A DNA stretch of 64,000 nucleotides from Mus musculus (GCF_000001635.26 NC_000071.6:8711001-8775000); one strand, 5' to 3'. Shown: positions 35,509-46,442, counted from the first letter of the stretch. The notes: generated from the sequence alone by a model not told the origin. Numbers and translations: made by a program.

Positions 35509-35655
35509 AAATACAACACCAGAGTAGGAGACAAAGGCACTCAGCTGTCGGGTGGGCAGAAGCAGCGCATCGCCATCGCACGCGCCCTCGTCAGACAGCC
35601 TCACATTTTACTTCTGGACGAAGCAACATCAGCTCTGGATACAGAAAGTGAAAAG
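35509..35655 (+). CDS. Abcb1a: Abcb1a exon: NBD2 signature, Walker B, D-loop (residues ~1160-1208)
   Basis: 147 nt, phase 0, acceptor attcacag, donor gtaatg. It encodes the ABC signature LSGGQKQR (Ser about 1173), Walker B HILLLDEATSALD with the catalytic glutamate (about 1197), and the D-loop SALD. All residues needed for ATP hydrolysis are present. Confidence 0.96.
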
Positions 35656-36354
35656 GTAATGATTTAAGTTGGGCTCTTTCTCTGCCTTAGAAGCGAACAC
35701 GGCTCCAGATAGCTGATTGTTGCTGATGGTGGCTCCCAGTGCAGTTTAACGTGTCTGCAGCTGGGACTTAGGAGGCCTTCAGTGATAAGAGGCAGGTTAG
35801 TCATGGACCCTGTTTTCCACAGTGTTCTGCCTACAAGCTGCATGCTGGCTGCAGTCTGCTCCTGCAGGCAACATCTCTGCAGCAGCCTATGAGGTGCTGT
35901 AGGTGAGAGTTGGAGGCTGACAGTGCCCTAAGACAGCCACTGCTGCTGCCTTGCAGCCTGAGAAAGGTTAAGAGTTGAGCTATCTGATGGTCAAGAGATG
36001 TTTTCTACCTGCTGTGATGGCTTTGGTTGGTGCTCTGGCTTCCTGCATGTGCTGGAGAGCTGGGCTGGAGGACTGCCTTGAGGGATGTTGTGTGGAAAGG
36101 CACACGAGTGTTTTTAAATGGTTGGGTAGAGTGTACTTACTGCCCTTAGCACAATATTAGATTATCTCTGTCACAGAACTCATCCAAATTGAGGCTTACT
36201 TCTTCTCTGGTATGATAGATACCTTGGTTTCTGATCTCTGCTTCGTTTCACTGTTGAGGGGCAGAGTATACAAATCCCGGGTCTGGTTATGGAGGGGGAA
36301 TTATAGGAAGAGACCTGGTTTTATCATTAATTCTTTGGTGCAATTGTGAAACAG
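35656..36354 (+). other. Last intron, nothing recognised
   Basis: GC-balanced intron between the signature and the H-loop exon; no repeat seen. Confidence 0.5.
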
Positions 36355-36561
36355 GTTGTCCAGGAAGCGCTGGACAAAGCCAGGGAAGGCCGCACCTGCA
36401 TTGTGATCGCTCACCGCCTGTCCACCATCCAGAACGCGGACTTGATCGTGGTGATTCAGAACGGCAAGGTCAAGGAGCACGGCACCCACCAGCAGCTGCT
36501 GGCGCAGAAGGGCATCTACTTCTCAATGGTCAGTGTGCAGGCTGGAGCAAAGCGCTCATGA
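36355..36561 (+). CDS. Abcb1a: Abcb1a last coding exon: NBD2 H-loop and C-terminus (residues ~1209-1276)
   Basis: 207 nt including TGA at 36559-36561, acceptor gaaacag. It encodes CIVIAHRLSTIQNADLIVVI with the switch histidine (about 1228), then the end of the domain and the tail MVSVQAGAKRS. Its sequence is clearly homologous to the NBD1 exon at 2187, which reflects the internal duplication of the transporter. Confidence 0.96.
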   Translation, partial: VVQEALDKAREGRTCIVIAHRLSTIQNADLIVVIQNGKVKEHGTHQQLLAQKGIYFSMVSVQAGAKRS

Positions 36562-37034
36562 ACTGTGACCATGTAAGATGTTAAGTATTTTTATTGTTTG
36601 TATTCATATATGGTGTTTAATCCAAGTCAAAAGGAAAACACTTACTAAAATAGCCAGTTATCTATTTTCTGCCACAGTGGAAAGCATTTAGTTTGGTTTA
36701 GAGTCTTCAGAGGCTTTGTAATTAAAAAAACAAAAATAGATACAGCATCAAATGGAGATTAATGCTTTAAAATGCACTATAAAATTTATAAAAGGGTTAA
36801 AAGTGAATGTTTGATAATATATACTTTTATTTATACTTTCTCATTTGTAACTATAACTGATTTCTGCTTAACAAATTATGTATGTATCAAAAATTACTGA
36901 AATGTTTGTATAAAGTATATATAGTGAAACTGAGCATTCATATTTTTGAGTTATTTTGCTCAAAATGCATGCGAAATTATATATTGTCCCAACTGGAATA
37001 TTGTACATAATTTTAGCCTTTAAAAAACAGTCCA
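36562..37034 (+). other. Abcb1a: Abcb1a 3' untranslated region (3' end not fixed)
   Basis: AT-rich, AU-element-like sequence directly after the stop codon. Candidate poly(A) signals are ATTAAA at 36721-36726 and AATAAA at 37493-37498. The second lies beyond a RSINE1-type SINE, so the true end cannot be set from sequence alone. cDNA or poly(A)-site data would decide it. Confidence 0.6.
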
Positions 37035-37343
37035 TTACTGGGGGGAGGGGGCATCACTCTATGGGCAAAGTGTTACTCAGACATGGGCACCTGAGTTCAG
37101 ATCCCTACCACCTAAGTAAGCAGCAAGGTGTGGTGTTTTTGTAATGCCAGTGCTAGAGGCAGAAACAGACAGATCCTGCAGGCTCAGTGGCTGGCCAAAC
37201 AGCCTAGCCAACATAGCGCGTTCCAGGTTCAGTGAGAAAACTTGTCTCAAAAATCAGAGGGAAAAGCAAATGAGGGTGTCAGCCATGTGCACTCATGCAA
37301 ATGCCATACATGCAGAAGTATGTGCACACACACGCACACATTA
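37035..37343 (+). repeat. RSINE1/B4-type SINE at the gene's 3' end
   Basis: gggcacctgagttcagatcc, tggccaaacagcctagccaa, aaaacttgtctcaaaaatca, and a tail with acacacacgcacacatta. Confidence 0.65.
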
Positions 37344-38625
37344 ACCAACGACTAGCAAGGAAAATGAAGGTGGATAAGAGGGGTGGGACTGGGACAAAGG
37401 AGGGTACCTGGATGAATATGACTGAAGGACGTTATGTACACATATGAAAACGTCGTACTGAAACTCACTACAATGTATACTTAATATATGCTAATAAAAT
37501 ATTTTTAAAAGAAAAAAATATCCATAATTGTAAATAAGAGGATCTTATAATTAAAAGACCCTAAGGATTCTAACAGATAATGGTTATGTAAGTATGTGGG
37601 GCAGTGAGCTGTGATAGGCACCCTGATCGCCACCCTCCAGAGCTTTCTGGGCAACTTCAATTGGCTTCGACCCTGGCTCCCCTTTCCTACAAACACCCTT
37701 CAACCTCCTGAAAGGAGACAAAAGTCCCTCCTCCCCAAGAACACCATTTCTGGAGGCAGGCCAGGCTCTAAATTCTGTCAATGCATCCCTAAAAGACATG
37801 GCTCTTGCTAGGCATGACACAACAGTACCTATACCTATACAGCTCCTTATCTTTAACTCATCCCCTACACGTGTGGGAACCCTTTACCAACCTCAGGGGA
37901 TGCTGGAATAGCTCCAAACTCCGATGGGTGGTGCACCCCAAATTTTAAATGGATGCACTGGCTAGCATGATTTAAAATGGCAGGAATAGAGCCCTGCAAA
38001 CCCTAGGGAAAGAACCTGATATTCTTGTCATCCCCTTCTCCCTTTCTGACATTCAGTGGTTAATCAAAATTCACTCTCGCTTTGCTATCAGCTTAATAGA
38101 ATTCCCAGGACAAATTGAGAACCATTATCCTCAAAAATGGGCATCTGTTCCCCCCTGTTGCAATGGCTGCCCCAAACTATTCTCAAAAGGGCCCATAGTG
38201 GGAGCCCCTCAATATTTACAGATGGGGGAAAGAGGGTACCTGAGGCAGTACTATTTCCCTGAGGATGAACCCCCTATCCTCCGATTCAAAGAGCTACCCC
38301 ACTACTCCCCCCCCAAATAAGGAATTATATGCCCTCTATCTAGCTCTAAAAGAAGTCAAGAGCCCCCTTAACCTCTTCTCAGACAGTGTATACACTGTCA
38401 ATTTGCTCCCCTGGTTGTCAAGATCTTCATCAAACTAGAGGCCAACCTACTGTACTCATACAGGTCTTCACCCTCCTACAGGAAAAAAAGACTCTCCCAT
38501 CTACATCCAGCATGTCCTATCTCACAGTTCCCTGCCAGGTCCTATATCTGAGGGAAATACACTCACTGACCAAGCTGCCTCAACAGGGACATTCATGGCC
38601 TCCACTGAACAAGCAGATCAATTTC

Positions 38626-38626
<1 letters not shown>

Positions 38627-38677
<51 letters not shown>
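38627..38677. repeat. (CA)n microsatellite inside the ERV remnant
   Basis: About 46 nt of pure CA interrupting the pol remnant just upstream of the integrase-like segment. Confidence 0.95.
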
Positions 38678-38678
<1 letters not shown>

Positions 38679-38844
38679 GGGGCTTCATGCCCACTTTCCC
38701 ACATCCTCTTGCTCAACTCCAAAAGATAATAAAGACATGCTCCTCTTGTGCATCCCTCATTACCACCCCAGCTTTACAAATGATGGGCACCAATCCCTGA
38801 GGCCTTAAGTCCAATGTCTTATGGCAATTTGGTAGACAGAAATG

Positions 38845-39131
38845 TTTTTGTCACCATAGATACATAGTCACATTTTATATGGGCTACAGCCCAAATAGGT
38901 GAAAACTCAAAAAGGTTAATTCACCATGTGCTCTCCACCTTTGCCACCATGGGCATTCCTCAACAGATAAAAACTAATAATGACCGTTCCTTCACTAGCT
39001 CTCAATTCAAAGCCTTCTGCACACACTGGGAAATTGCCCATCATACGGGAATTCCCCACAACCCTCAGGGCCAAGGAATAATAGTAAGAACACATCAAAC
39101 CCTAAAAGCCCAACTCCTAAAAACCACCTAA
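38845..39131 (+). pseudogene. ERV integrase-core remnant, catalytically dead
   Basis: Reads as a retroviral integrase core ending in HHTGIPHNPQGQG. The first catalytic acidic position is present (GAT 38859-38861) but a TAG stop follows at 38865-38867. The second catalytic position reads Asn (38976-38978) and the third reads Val (39084-39086). Loss of two of three catalytic acids plus a stop shows long decay. Confidence 0.7.
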
Positions 39132-39414
39132 AGTACAACTGATGATGGCTCAGACTACCCTAAACATACTTAACATCTACAAAAACTCCAAACATCCTCA
39201 TATCTCCCTCCATTGGCACACACTAAAATCACATACACCCACCCCCATCCCCCAATCCTAGTATGATGTCAAGATCCTTTGGATGGAATTTGGAAAGGAC
39301 CAGACCCCCTCCTTACAACCGGGAGGAGGTTCGCTTGTGTTTTTCCACAGGACTACCCTAAGCCTATCTGCGTTCCTGTCAGAAATGTCCTACACCACCC
39401 CACCAACCAAGAAG

Positions 39415-39639
39415 ATGGCCCATCTCTCCCTGGCAGATCAAGGACAGAAGAAGAGAAGGAGGCAGAGGAAACACCACATCCAAAAGGACAGCAAGATCTC
39501 CTGGAAGGACATTCATGACCTGGTGACTGCTGCCCAGGCCATGTGCCCTCCACAAGCCTCCCTATCCTCTATTCTCTTGGCTGTTTTGTCATTCTTCATG
39601 CTAACTCTGCTACTGCCCAACCTCTCCCTAGCCTTCTGA
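39415..39639 (+). pseudogene. ERV env leader with arginine-rich motif
   Basis: Open segment starting with MAHLSLADQGQ, then KKRRRQRK at 39448-39471, and a long hydrophobic stretch (SSILLAVLSFFMLTLLLPNL) before a stop. This layout is that of betaretroviral env leaders, in which a basic RNA-binding/nuclear motif precedes the signal-sequence core. The downstream SU-like sequence is broken by stops. Confidence 0.55.
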
Positions 39640-40489
39640 ACACCTACTACTGGAGATTCTATGCTAGGGAAATCTACAATGGACACAACAAAGTTATAGG
39701 GACCCAGAACTATCCACTAGAAGGTTGTCAAACCAGGATTCAGAAGCCTGTACACCCAGATTCCATCTCCACTCCACCCAGCCCTTTTCTCTGCTTTCCT
39801 TACTGAAACACAGGTGAATGTCTCCAGGAGGTCTCCACATACGGCGGTTGCAGATACTGGAGCTACAGAACAGAATCCACCAATCATGGCGGCACAATGC
39901 TCACCAACCTTGAAACTCATTTTCAGCTTTTCATCAGTGATCCATGGGATGAATGTTGGTAGACCAGAGCCATGGGTAAACTTTACCCCAATGGCTATTT
40001 CAAATGCCCAGTAGCTGACCTACACATCTCCTGTGAGCTTGTTCCTGCCCCCAGATCAGCCTTTACTCATGCTAACGTTATCCAACAGGAAAATCAGTCT
40101 CAGACGGAGCTACGAGCTACCCTTTCCTGGCTATAATACATCTAATATGCAGGTGCCCTCCTTCCCTTAACAACTCACTCCCACTTCTCCCAATGCTGCT
40201 TCTGTGCTTCTCTCTCCTGACCATTATTAGCAGCTGTTGCCATTAACATTTCCCTTCATGACCTCCATGGACCCCTACCTACGAGGAAAGCACAGAACAT
40301 TCTTCTCTTTGACCTACTCCCCCCACCTTTGCCTTGTAGGGCCTTCCTCAAAACCCCATCTTACATGTGTCACACTCACTCCCCTTTGCATGAACTCTTG
40401 TACCCGGCTGGGCCAGAAATCTTTGTGGAAAGTCGTTAGTACACAGGCCCACATAAGTACTTTCAGTTGATCAGTGGCTTTTCTAAACA

Positions 40490-42217
40490 CTATTAAGAAA
40501 TATACTGAGAAAAATCAGGGAAACACTCTTATTCACACTAGTCTCAAAATAATAAACAAACAAACAAACAAACAAATAACCTAGGAAAAAAAACTAATCA
40601 AAGAAGTAAAAGACCTCTATAATGAGAACGTTGAAATGCAGAAGAAAGACCTTGAAGAAAATCCTAGAAGAAAGACTTCTCACGTTCACAGATCACCAGA
40701 GTTCATTTGACAAAGATGGTTCTCTTACCAAAAGGGACCCACAGAGTCAATGTGATCCAAATCATAAATTCAGTGACCTATAAAAGTTAATCCTAAATCT
40801 CATTTAGAAGCCCAGAGATCCCAAATATCCAGAACACTCCTGAGCAGAAATAACAACGCTGGAGTTTTCCTAATACCTCATGTCAAGTTATACTATAGAA
40901 CAATACTAAGAAAATAGCATGTGTTGATGTAGACAGAGGCATATAGAACAATATAACACAGCAGAATACCTAGGAATAAACTCACGTATGGACTTTTTAC
41001 ACAGATGTCAAAATATACAAGTTGAGCAAAAGACAGTTTCTCCAATAAGTGGTTCCTAGAGAACCAGATTTCCACAGGTATGACAATGAATATCTCTCTC
41101 CAGCGCTCTGTACCAAAACAACTGAAAACACATCACAGGCTTGAGTATAAAACCTGAGACTTAGCAGAGCGTGGTGGCGCACATCTTTAATCCCCGCACT
41201 TGGGAGGCAGAGGCAGGCAGATTTCTGAGTTCGAGGCCAGCCTGGTCTACAAAGTGAGTTCCAGGACAGCCAGGACTATACAGAGAAACCCTGTCTCGAA
41301 AAACCAAACCAAAAATAAAACCAAAAAAATAAACAACAACAACAACAACAACCCTGAGACTTTAGAATTGCTGGAGGAAAGTATACACAAAACACTTCAA
41401 GATATAAGCATAGGCAAGGAGGTGCTGAAGTAGACTCCAGTAGCACGGATGATTATCATAATATGTTCCCCATAGGGTGAGAAATAGTCTTTTCCAGGCA
41501 GGTATATGACAGAGGATCAACATCTATTAAGAACTATATTATACTAGAATTTATAAAGAACACAAAATTATACATACACAAAAACAATCTGTCAACAAAT
41601 GGACACACAAAATAAACAGTTCTCAAAAGAAGTCTAAATGACCAGTAAATGCAAAATATTCAACATATTTAAAACTCATATGTAAACACAAAAGACATGG
41701 AACAACCATAGTGATCTTGGACCAAAAGAATAAAGTGGGAAGAACTACAGTACATGATTGCAGGACATGTTACAGATCACAGTAACGAAAACAACCTGGC
41801 ACTAGCAGAAAAACAAATGCATAGACCATTGGAGCAGAAAAACAGTCCCCGGAATGAATCCTTGCTTCTCCAGCCAAATGATTCTTAGGCAAAGTGCACA
41901 GAACATGCATTAGAGAAAAGGGAGGCTCTTCAGCAAATGGGTATGTGAAAACTGGGTATCTACATGTGAAAGACTGAAACTAGACTTGTGTCTCTCACAA
42001 AGGAAAATCAATTCCAAATAAGTAAAAGACTCATTAATGTAACAAGCACCCCAGAGGTGGAATCCACCTGAAGAAAGCAGAGGAGAAACACTTTAACATA
42101 GAAAACACCTTCCTTCCTGGATATGAGCCCAACAGCTCAGGAAATAAACATAAGCAAAAGCAAGCACTATTACATCTAATTATAAAGCTTTTACACATAA
42201 AAAGAAGTACCCCAATT
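40490..42217 (+). mobile_element. Old (Lx-type) L1, ORF2 3' part, first section
   Basis: Diverged L1 on the + strand: gggaaacactcttattcaca, cctctataatgagaacgttg, cagtttctccaataagtggt, ending in the ORF2 C-terminal block. No open frame is left. It resumes at 41353 after a B1 and at 42691 after another repeat. Confidence 0.75.
41163..41352 (+). repeat. B1 SINE with 10-bp TSD inside the old L1
   Basis: gcgtggtggcgcacatcttt, cagcctggtctacaaagtga, an A/C-rich tail, flanked by cctgagactt at 41153-41162 and 41353-41362. Confidence 0.92.
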
Positions 42218-42690
42218 ATTAGTTAGGGTTCTCTAGAGTCACAGAACTTATGGATAGTCTCTATATAGTAAAGGAATTTATTGATGACTTATAGTCTGCA
42301 GTCCAATTCCCAACAATGGTTCAGTAGTAGCTGTGAATGGAAGTCCAAGGATCTAGCAGTTACTCAGTCCCACACGGCAAGCAGGCGAGGGAGCAAGAGT
42401 GAGACTCCCTTCTTCCAATGTCCTTATATTGTCTCCAGCAGAAGGTGTAGCCCAGATTAAAGGTGTGTTCCACCACACCTTTAATCCCAGATGACCTTGA
42501 ACTCGGAGATCTCCCTGTCTTAATCTTTTGGAATCCATAGCCACTATGCCTCAAGATCTCCATACCAAGATCCAGATCAGAAACTTCTATCTCCCAGCCT
42601 CCAGATAAGGGCCACTGGTGAGCCTTCCAATTCTGGATTGTAGTTCATTCCAAATATAGTCAAGTTGACAACCAGGAATAGCCACTACAC
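42218..42690. repeat. Rodent interspersed repeat inserted in the old L1
   Basis: Begins ttagttagggttctctagag, ends gtcaagttgacaaccaggaatagcc. It contains a short B1-like patch (cacctttaatcccagatgac). The L1 reads continuously from 42217 to 42691 if this block is ignored. Family name uncertain. Confidence 0.65.
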
Positions 42691-43246
42691 CAATGAAGAC
42701 TCAGTCTACAGAGTGGGAGCAAAATCTTTCCCATTTGGCAAACGGTTACTAATCCAGACTGTACAAACCACTTAAAAGCAACAATGAGAAAGCAAGTAAT
42801 CCAATTTAACTTTAAAATTGACAAATAATACAAATAGATTTCTCGAAAAAAGTGACAAGACTCCTAGCCCCGACCTCTATTATGGAAACATCTTGTCATG
42901 CTTGCCCTTGTGATTTATAGGTTGATTGTTGATTGCTTCTCTTTCTTGAAAACATGCAGCACTTGCAAAAACCAGGAGAGTTAGCCTTTCCAACTGTTCA
43001 AAATGCAGAAAATAACTTACTGGGGCAGTGATACCCCAAGGGATACATCTCCAAGACAACCCCTGTACCATGAGCTCAGGGATCATCATGGACAAGGGGA
43101 AGAAAGATGGTAAGAGACAAAGGACTAGAAAGTCTGCTATGAGGTTACATCTTCTACACATGACAGAGAAGGTACACCCATGAAATCTCAATATTATGGT
43201 CTCCTAAATGAAACCTGCACAATAACAACATCAGTTGAAATGGCAA
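42691..43246 (+). mobile_element. Old (Lx-type) L1, second section to 3' UTR
   Basis: Continues with aagactcagtctacagagtg and aatccagactgtacaaacca, then an Lx-like 3' UTR (catgagctcagggatcatca, ggtaagagacaaaggactag, cacccatgaaatctcaatat). It ends where the LTR begins. Confidence 0.7.
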
Positions 43247-43868
43247 TGAAAGACCCTCGAGGGGAGACCCTCACACAGACACTCAAGTCCCGGGACAGCC
43301 GCGTACCCAAGAAGACACTGAGACCATACATAAAATGTAGAAGGCAAGATTTAATAAGGCAGCAACATGAAAGCACACAGACCAGAGCTCTGGGGTCGAA
43401 ATAAAGCAGCAACATGAAAGCACAGAGACCAGAACTCTGGGGTCGAAACTCAATACACCTTAGCACAGGGTAGAGGAGTCTCGATGGTCAGCAAAAATTT
43501 TTTACAGGCTTATATAGTAAAACTCAAAGGGGGAGAACTGGGCAGGGAAAGTACAAGTTTACATCACTAGGGAGTTCTGCCAAAGGAATCTACGTAACTA
43601 AGGAGTCATGTCCTATCAAGGAACCTACGTAACTAAGGAGTACCTGGTTCATTTTGAGGTTGTTCTAGGAGGCCTTTATCTCAAAAATGTTCTTGGAACA
43701 GTTTTTAGTTGGGAGGGTTCGAACTTTAGGGTGAGGAGTTTTGGGGTGAAAAGTTTAGGAGTGTTCCGAGAACAACCTCTAGATGGGAGGGGGTGGGCTC
43801 CGAGGTAAAAAGTTCATGTTCTCACAAGAGGCCAGTAATTTTTTATTCTTCAGCAAGTTCCTGCTACA
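43247..43868 (-). mobile_element. Solo LTR, probably class I (gammaretrovirus-like)
   Basis: About 622 bp starting tgaaagaccctcgagg and ending cctgctaca on the + strand. On the minus strand it is a TG...CA unit ending gggtctttca, as in gammaretroviral U5 ends. An attaaa-type poly(A) signal (near 43350) and a 47-bp tandem duplication (43359-43405 and 43406-43452) lie inside. No primer-binding site or polypurine tract adjoins either end, so it reads as a solo LTR; no matching 4-5 bp TSD was confirmed. Confidence 0.6.
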
Positions 43869-43983
43869 CTGTCTTGCAGACCAGGTTTTGTTTTTGTTTT
43901 TGTTTTTTTTCTTTTTGGGTAGAACATGATTTTAACATTTTCAACTGTTCAACAAACAGGATAATTATTTTAAGGTATATTTC
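43869..43983. other. Short unassigned stretch with T-rich run
   Basis: Contains a TTTTTG/T run at 43887-43917; otherwise unrecognised. Confidence 0.5.
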
Positions 43984-44478
43984 GTTGTTATGTCTCCCTT
44001 TTCATTTCTGATTTTATTAATTTGGATACTGTCTCTGTGCCCTCTGGTTAGTCTGGCTAAAGGTTTATCTATCTTGTTGATTTTCTCAAAGAACCAGCTC
44101 CTGGTTTTGTTGATTCTTTGAATAGTTCTTTTTTTTTTTTTTTTTTTAAAGATTTATTTATTTATTATATGTAAGTACACTGCAGCTGTCTTCAGACATA
44201 CCAGAAGAGGGCATCAGCTCTCATAACAGATGGTTGTGAGCCACCATGTGGTTGCTGGGATTTGAACTCAGGACCTTTGGAAGAGCAGCCAGTGCTCTTA
44301 ACCACTGAGCCATCTCTCCAGCCCCTTTGAATAGTTCTTTTTGTTTCTATTTGGTTGATTTTAGCCCGGAGTTTGATTATTTCCTGCCATCTACTCCTCT
44401 GGGATGAATTTGCTTCCTTTTGTTCTAGAGCTTTTAGGTGTGCTGTAACCTTTTAGTGTAAGCTCTTAACAGTTTCTT
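43984..44478 (-). mobile_element. L1 ORF2 fragment split by a B2
   Basis: gttgttatgtctcccttttc, tctatcttgttgattttctc, tttgcttccttttgttctag: the same ORF2 region (between endonuclease and RT) as 50270-50560 in the F-type L1 nearby. It is a separate fragment that ends at the T-run of the next L1. Confidence 0.85.
44134..44324 (-). repeat. B2 SINE with 18-bp TSD
   Basis: Minus-strand B2: T-rich tail, gtaagtacactgcagctgtc, ccatgtggttgctgggattt, and the tRNA-like end ctgagccatctctccagccc. Flanked by ctttgaatagttcttttt at 44116-44133 and 44325-44342. The internal Pol III promoter region looks intact. Confidence 0.95.
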
Positions 44479-44482
44479 TTTT

Positions 44483-46442
44483 TTCTTTTTTTTTAAGAGT
44501 ATTTTTATTGGGTATTTATTTCATTTATATTTCCAATGCTATCCCAAAAGTCCCTCACTCACTCCCCCACCCACTCCCACTTCTTGGCCCTGGCATTCCC
44601 CTGTACGGAGGCATATGAAGTTTGCACAACCAATGGGCCTCTCTTTCCACTGATGGCTGACTAGGCCATCTTCTGATTCATATGCAGCTAGAGACACGAG
44701 CTCCGGGAGGGTGGGGTAATTGGTTAGTTCATATTGTTGTTCCACCTATAGGATTGCAGATCCCTTCAGCTCCTTGGATACTTTCTCTAGCTCCTCCATT
44801 AGGGGCCCTGTGATCCATCCAATAGCTGACTGTGAGCATCCACTTATGTGTTTGCCAGGCCCCGGCATAGTCTCACAAGAGACAGCCATATCTGGGTCCT
44901 TTCAGCAAAATCTTGCTAGTGTATGCAATGATGTCAGCGTTTAGAAGCTGATTATGGGATGGATCCCCGGATATGGCAGTCTCTAGATGGTCCATTCTTT
45001 CATCTCAGCTCCAAAATTTGTCTCTGTAACTCCTTCCATGGGTGTTATGTTCCCAAATCTAAGAAGGGCAAATTATCCACACTTTGGTCTTCATTCTTCT
45101 TGAGTTTCATGCGTTTAGCAAATTGTATCTTATATCTTGGGTATTCAAAGTTTCTGGGCTAATATCCACTTATCAGTGAGTACATATTGTGTGAGTTCCT
45201 TTGTGATTGGGTTACCTCACTCAGGATGATGCCCTCCAGGTCCATCCATTTGGCTAGGAATTTCATAAATTCATTCTTTTTAATAGCTGAGTAGTACTCC
45301 ATTGTGTAAATGTACCATATTTTCTGTATCCATTCCTCTGTTGAGGGGCATCTGGGTTCTTTCCAGCTTCTGGCTATTATAAATAAGGCTGCTATGAACA
45401 TAGTGGAGCATGTGTCCTTCTTACCGGTTGGCACATCTTCTGGATATATGCCCAGGAGAGGAATTGCGGGATCCTCTGGTAGTACTATGTCCTATTTTAT
45501 GAGGAACCGCCAGACTAATTTCCAGAGTGGTTGTACAAGCTTGCAATCCCACCAACAATGGTGGAGTATTCCTCTTTCTCCATATCCTCGCCAGCATCTG
45601 CTGTGACCTGAATTTTTGATCTTAGCCATTCTGACTGGTGTGAGGTGGAATCTCAGGGTTGTTTTGATTTGCATTTCCCTGATGATTAAGGATGTTGAAC
45701 ATGTTTTTAGGTGTTTCTCAGCCATTCAGTATTCCTCAGGTGAGAATTCTTTGTTTAGCTCTGAGCCCCATTTTTAATGGGGTTATTTGATTTTCTGGAG
45801 TTCACCTTCTTGAGTTCTTTATATATATTGGATATTAGTCCCCTATCTGATTTAGGATAGGTTAAGATCCTTTCCCAATCTGTTGGTGGCCTTTTTGTCT
45901 TATTGACAGTGTCTTTTGCCTTGCAGATGCTTTGCAATTTTATGAGGTCCCATTTGTCAATTCTCGATCTTACAGCACAAGCCATTGCTTTTCTATTCAG
46001 GAATTTTTCCCCTGTACCCATATCTTCGAGGCTTTTCCCTACTTTCTCCTCTATAAATTTCAGTGTCTCTGGTTTTATGTGGAGTTCCTTGATCCACTTA
46101 GATTTGACCTTAGTACAGGGAGATAGGAATGGATCAATTCGAGTTCTTCTACATAATAACCACCAGTTGTGCCAGCACCATTTGTTGAAAATGCTGTCTT
46201 TCTTCCACTGGATGGTTTTAGCTCCCTTGTCAAAGATCAAGTGACCATAGGTGTGTGGGTTCATTTCTGGGTCTTCAATTCTATTCCATTGGTCTACTTG
46301 TCTGTCGCTATACCAGTACCATGCAGTTTTTATCACAATTGCTCTGTAGTACAACTTTAGGTCAGGCATGGTGATTCCACCAGAGGTTCTTTTATCCTTG
46401 AGAAGAGTTTTTGCTATTCTAGGTTTTTTGTTATTCCAGATG
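44483..46442 (-). mobile_element. F-type L1, 3' half (3' UTR and ORF2 C-terminal part)
   Basis: Starts at the T-run (poly(A)) near 44483, then the 3' UTR, the ORF2 stop near 45159, and ORF2 back to 46442, where a provirus interrupts it. Open pieces: minus 45159-45434, 45492-45725, 45755-46369. The breaks between them show that ORF2 is dead. Confidence 0.92.

Larger units (their letters stand above)
2187..36561 (+). other. Abcb1a: Abcb1a gene, 3' portion (14 coding exons to the stop codon)
   Basis: This is the 3' half of the mouse drug-efflux pump P-glycoprotein (ABC subfamily B), a plasma-membrane ATPase that extrudes hydrophobic drugs, for example at the blood-brain barrier and gut. Fourteen exons of 162, 177, 147, 108, 78, 84, 204, 101, 141, 157, 198, 207, 147 and 207 nt, each bounded by AG and GT, join without a frame break into 705 residues plus stop. 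The linker around RRRSTRKS and the C-terminus ending in AGAKRS match my knowledge of mouse mdr3/Abcb1a rather than its paralogues Abcb1b and Abcb4. Residue numbers below assume a 1,276-residue protein; they put the NBD2 Walker A lysine at 1072 and the Walker B glutamate at 1197, the published positions. Upstream exons are outside the window. Confidence 0.96.
37590..40475 (+). pseudogene. Decayed class II (betaretrovirus-like) ERV body: pol and env remnants, no LTRs seen
   Basis: On the + strand, in order: an RT-connection-like segment near 37610-37740 (reads LGNFNWLRPWLPFPT); an RNase H-like segment near 38215-38400; integrase-like sequence to 39130; the pol end near 39280; an env leader at 39415-39639; and SU-like sequence to about 40140, trailing off by 40475. 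Stops and frameshifts interrupt every part and the gag side is missing. No flanking LTRs were recognised, so it is a fragment. It lies outside Abcb1a, just past the 3' UTR. Confidence 0.75.

Noticed and set aside
2187..36561. Assignment to Abcb1b or Abcb4 instead of Abcb1a
   Set aside because: The linker (LIRRRSTRKSICG) and the C-terminal AGAKRS fit Abcb1a as I know it, and the residue numbers of Walker A Lys and Walker B Glu fit its 1,276-residue length. A database search would settle it.
37493..37498. AATAAA as the certain Abcb1a poly(A) signal
   Set aside because: It lies beyond a SINE and about 930 nt after the stop; other candidates exist and no transcript evidence is available here.
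37611..37811. Possible host protein-coding exon with many Pro and Trp residues
   Set aside because: It reads as an RT-connection remnant of the ERV that follows, with frame breaks on both sides.
44134..44324. tRNA gene within the SINE heads
   Set aside because: B2/B3 heads are tRNA-derived with Pol III boxes but do not form a complete tRNA; they are SINEs.
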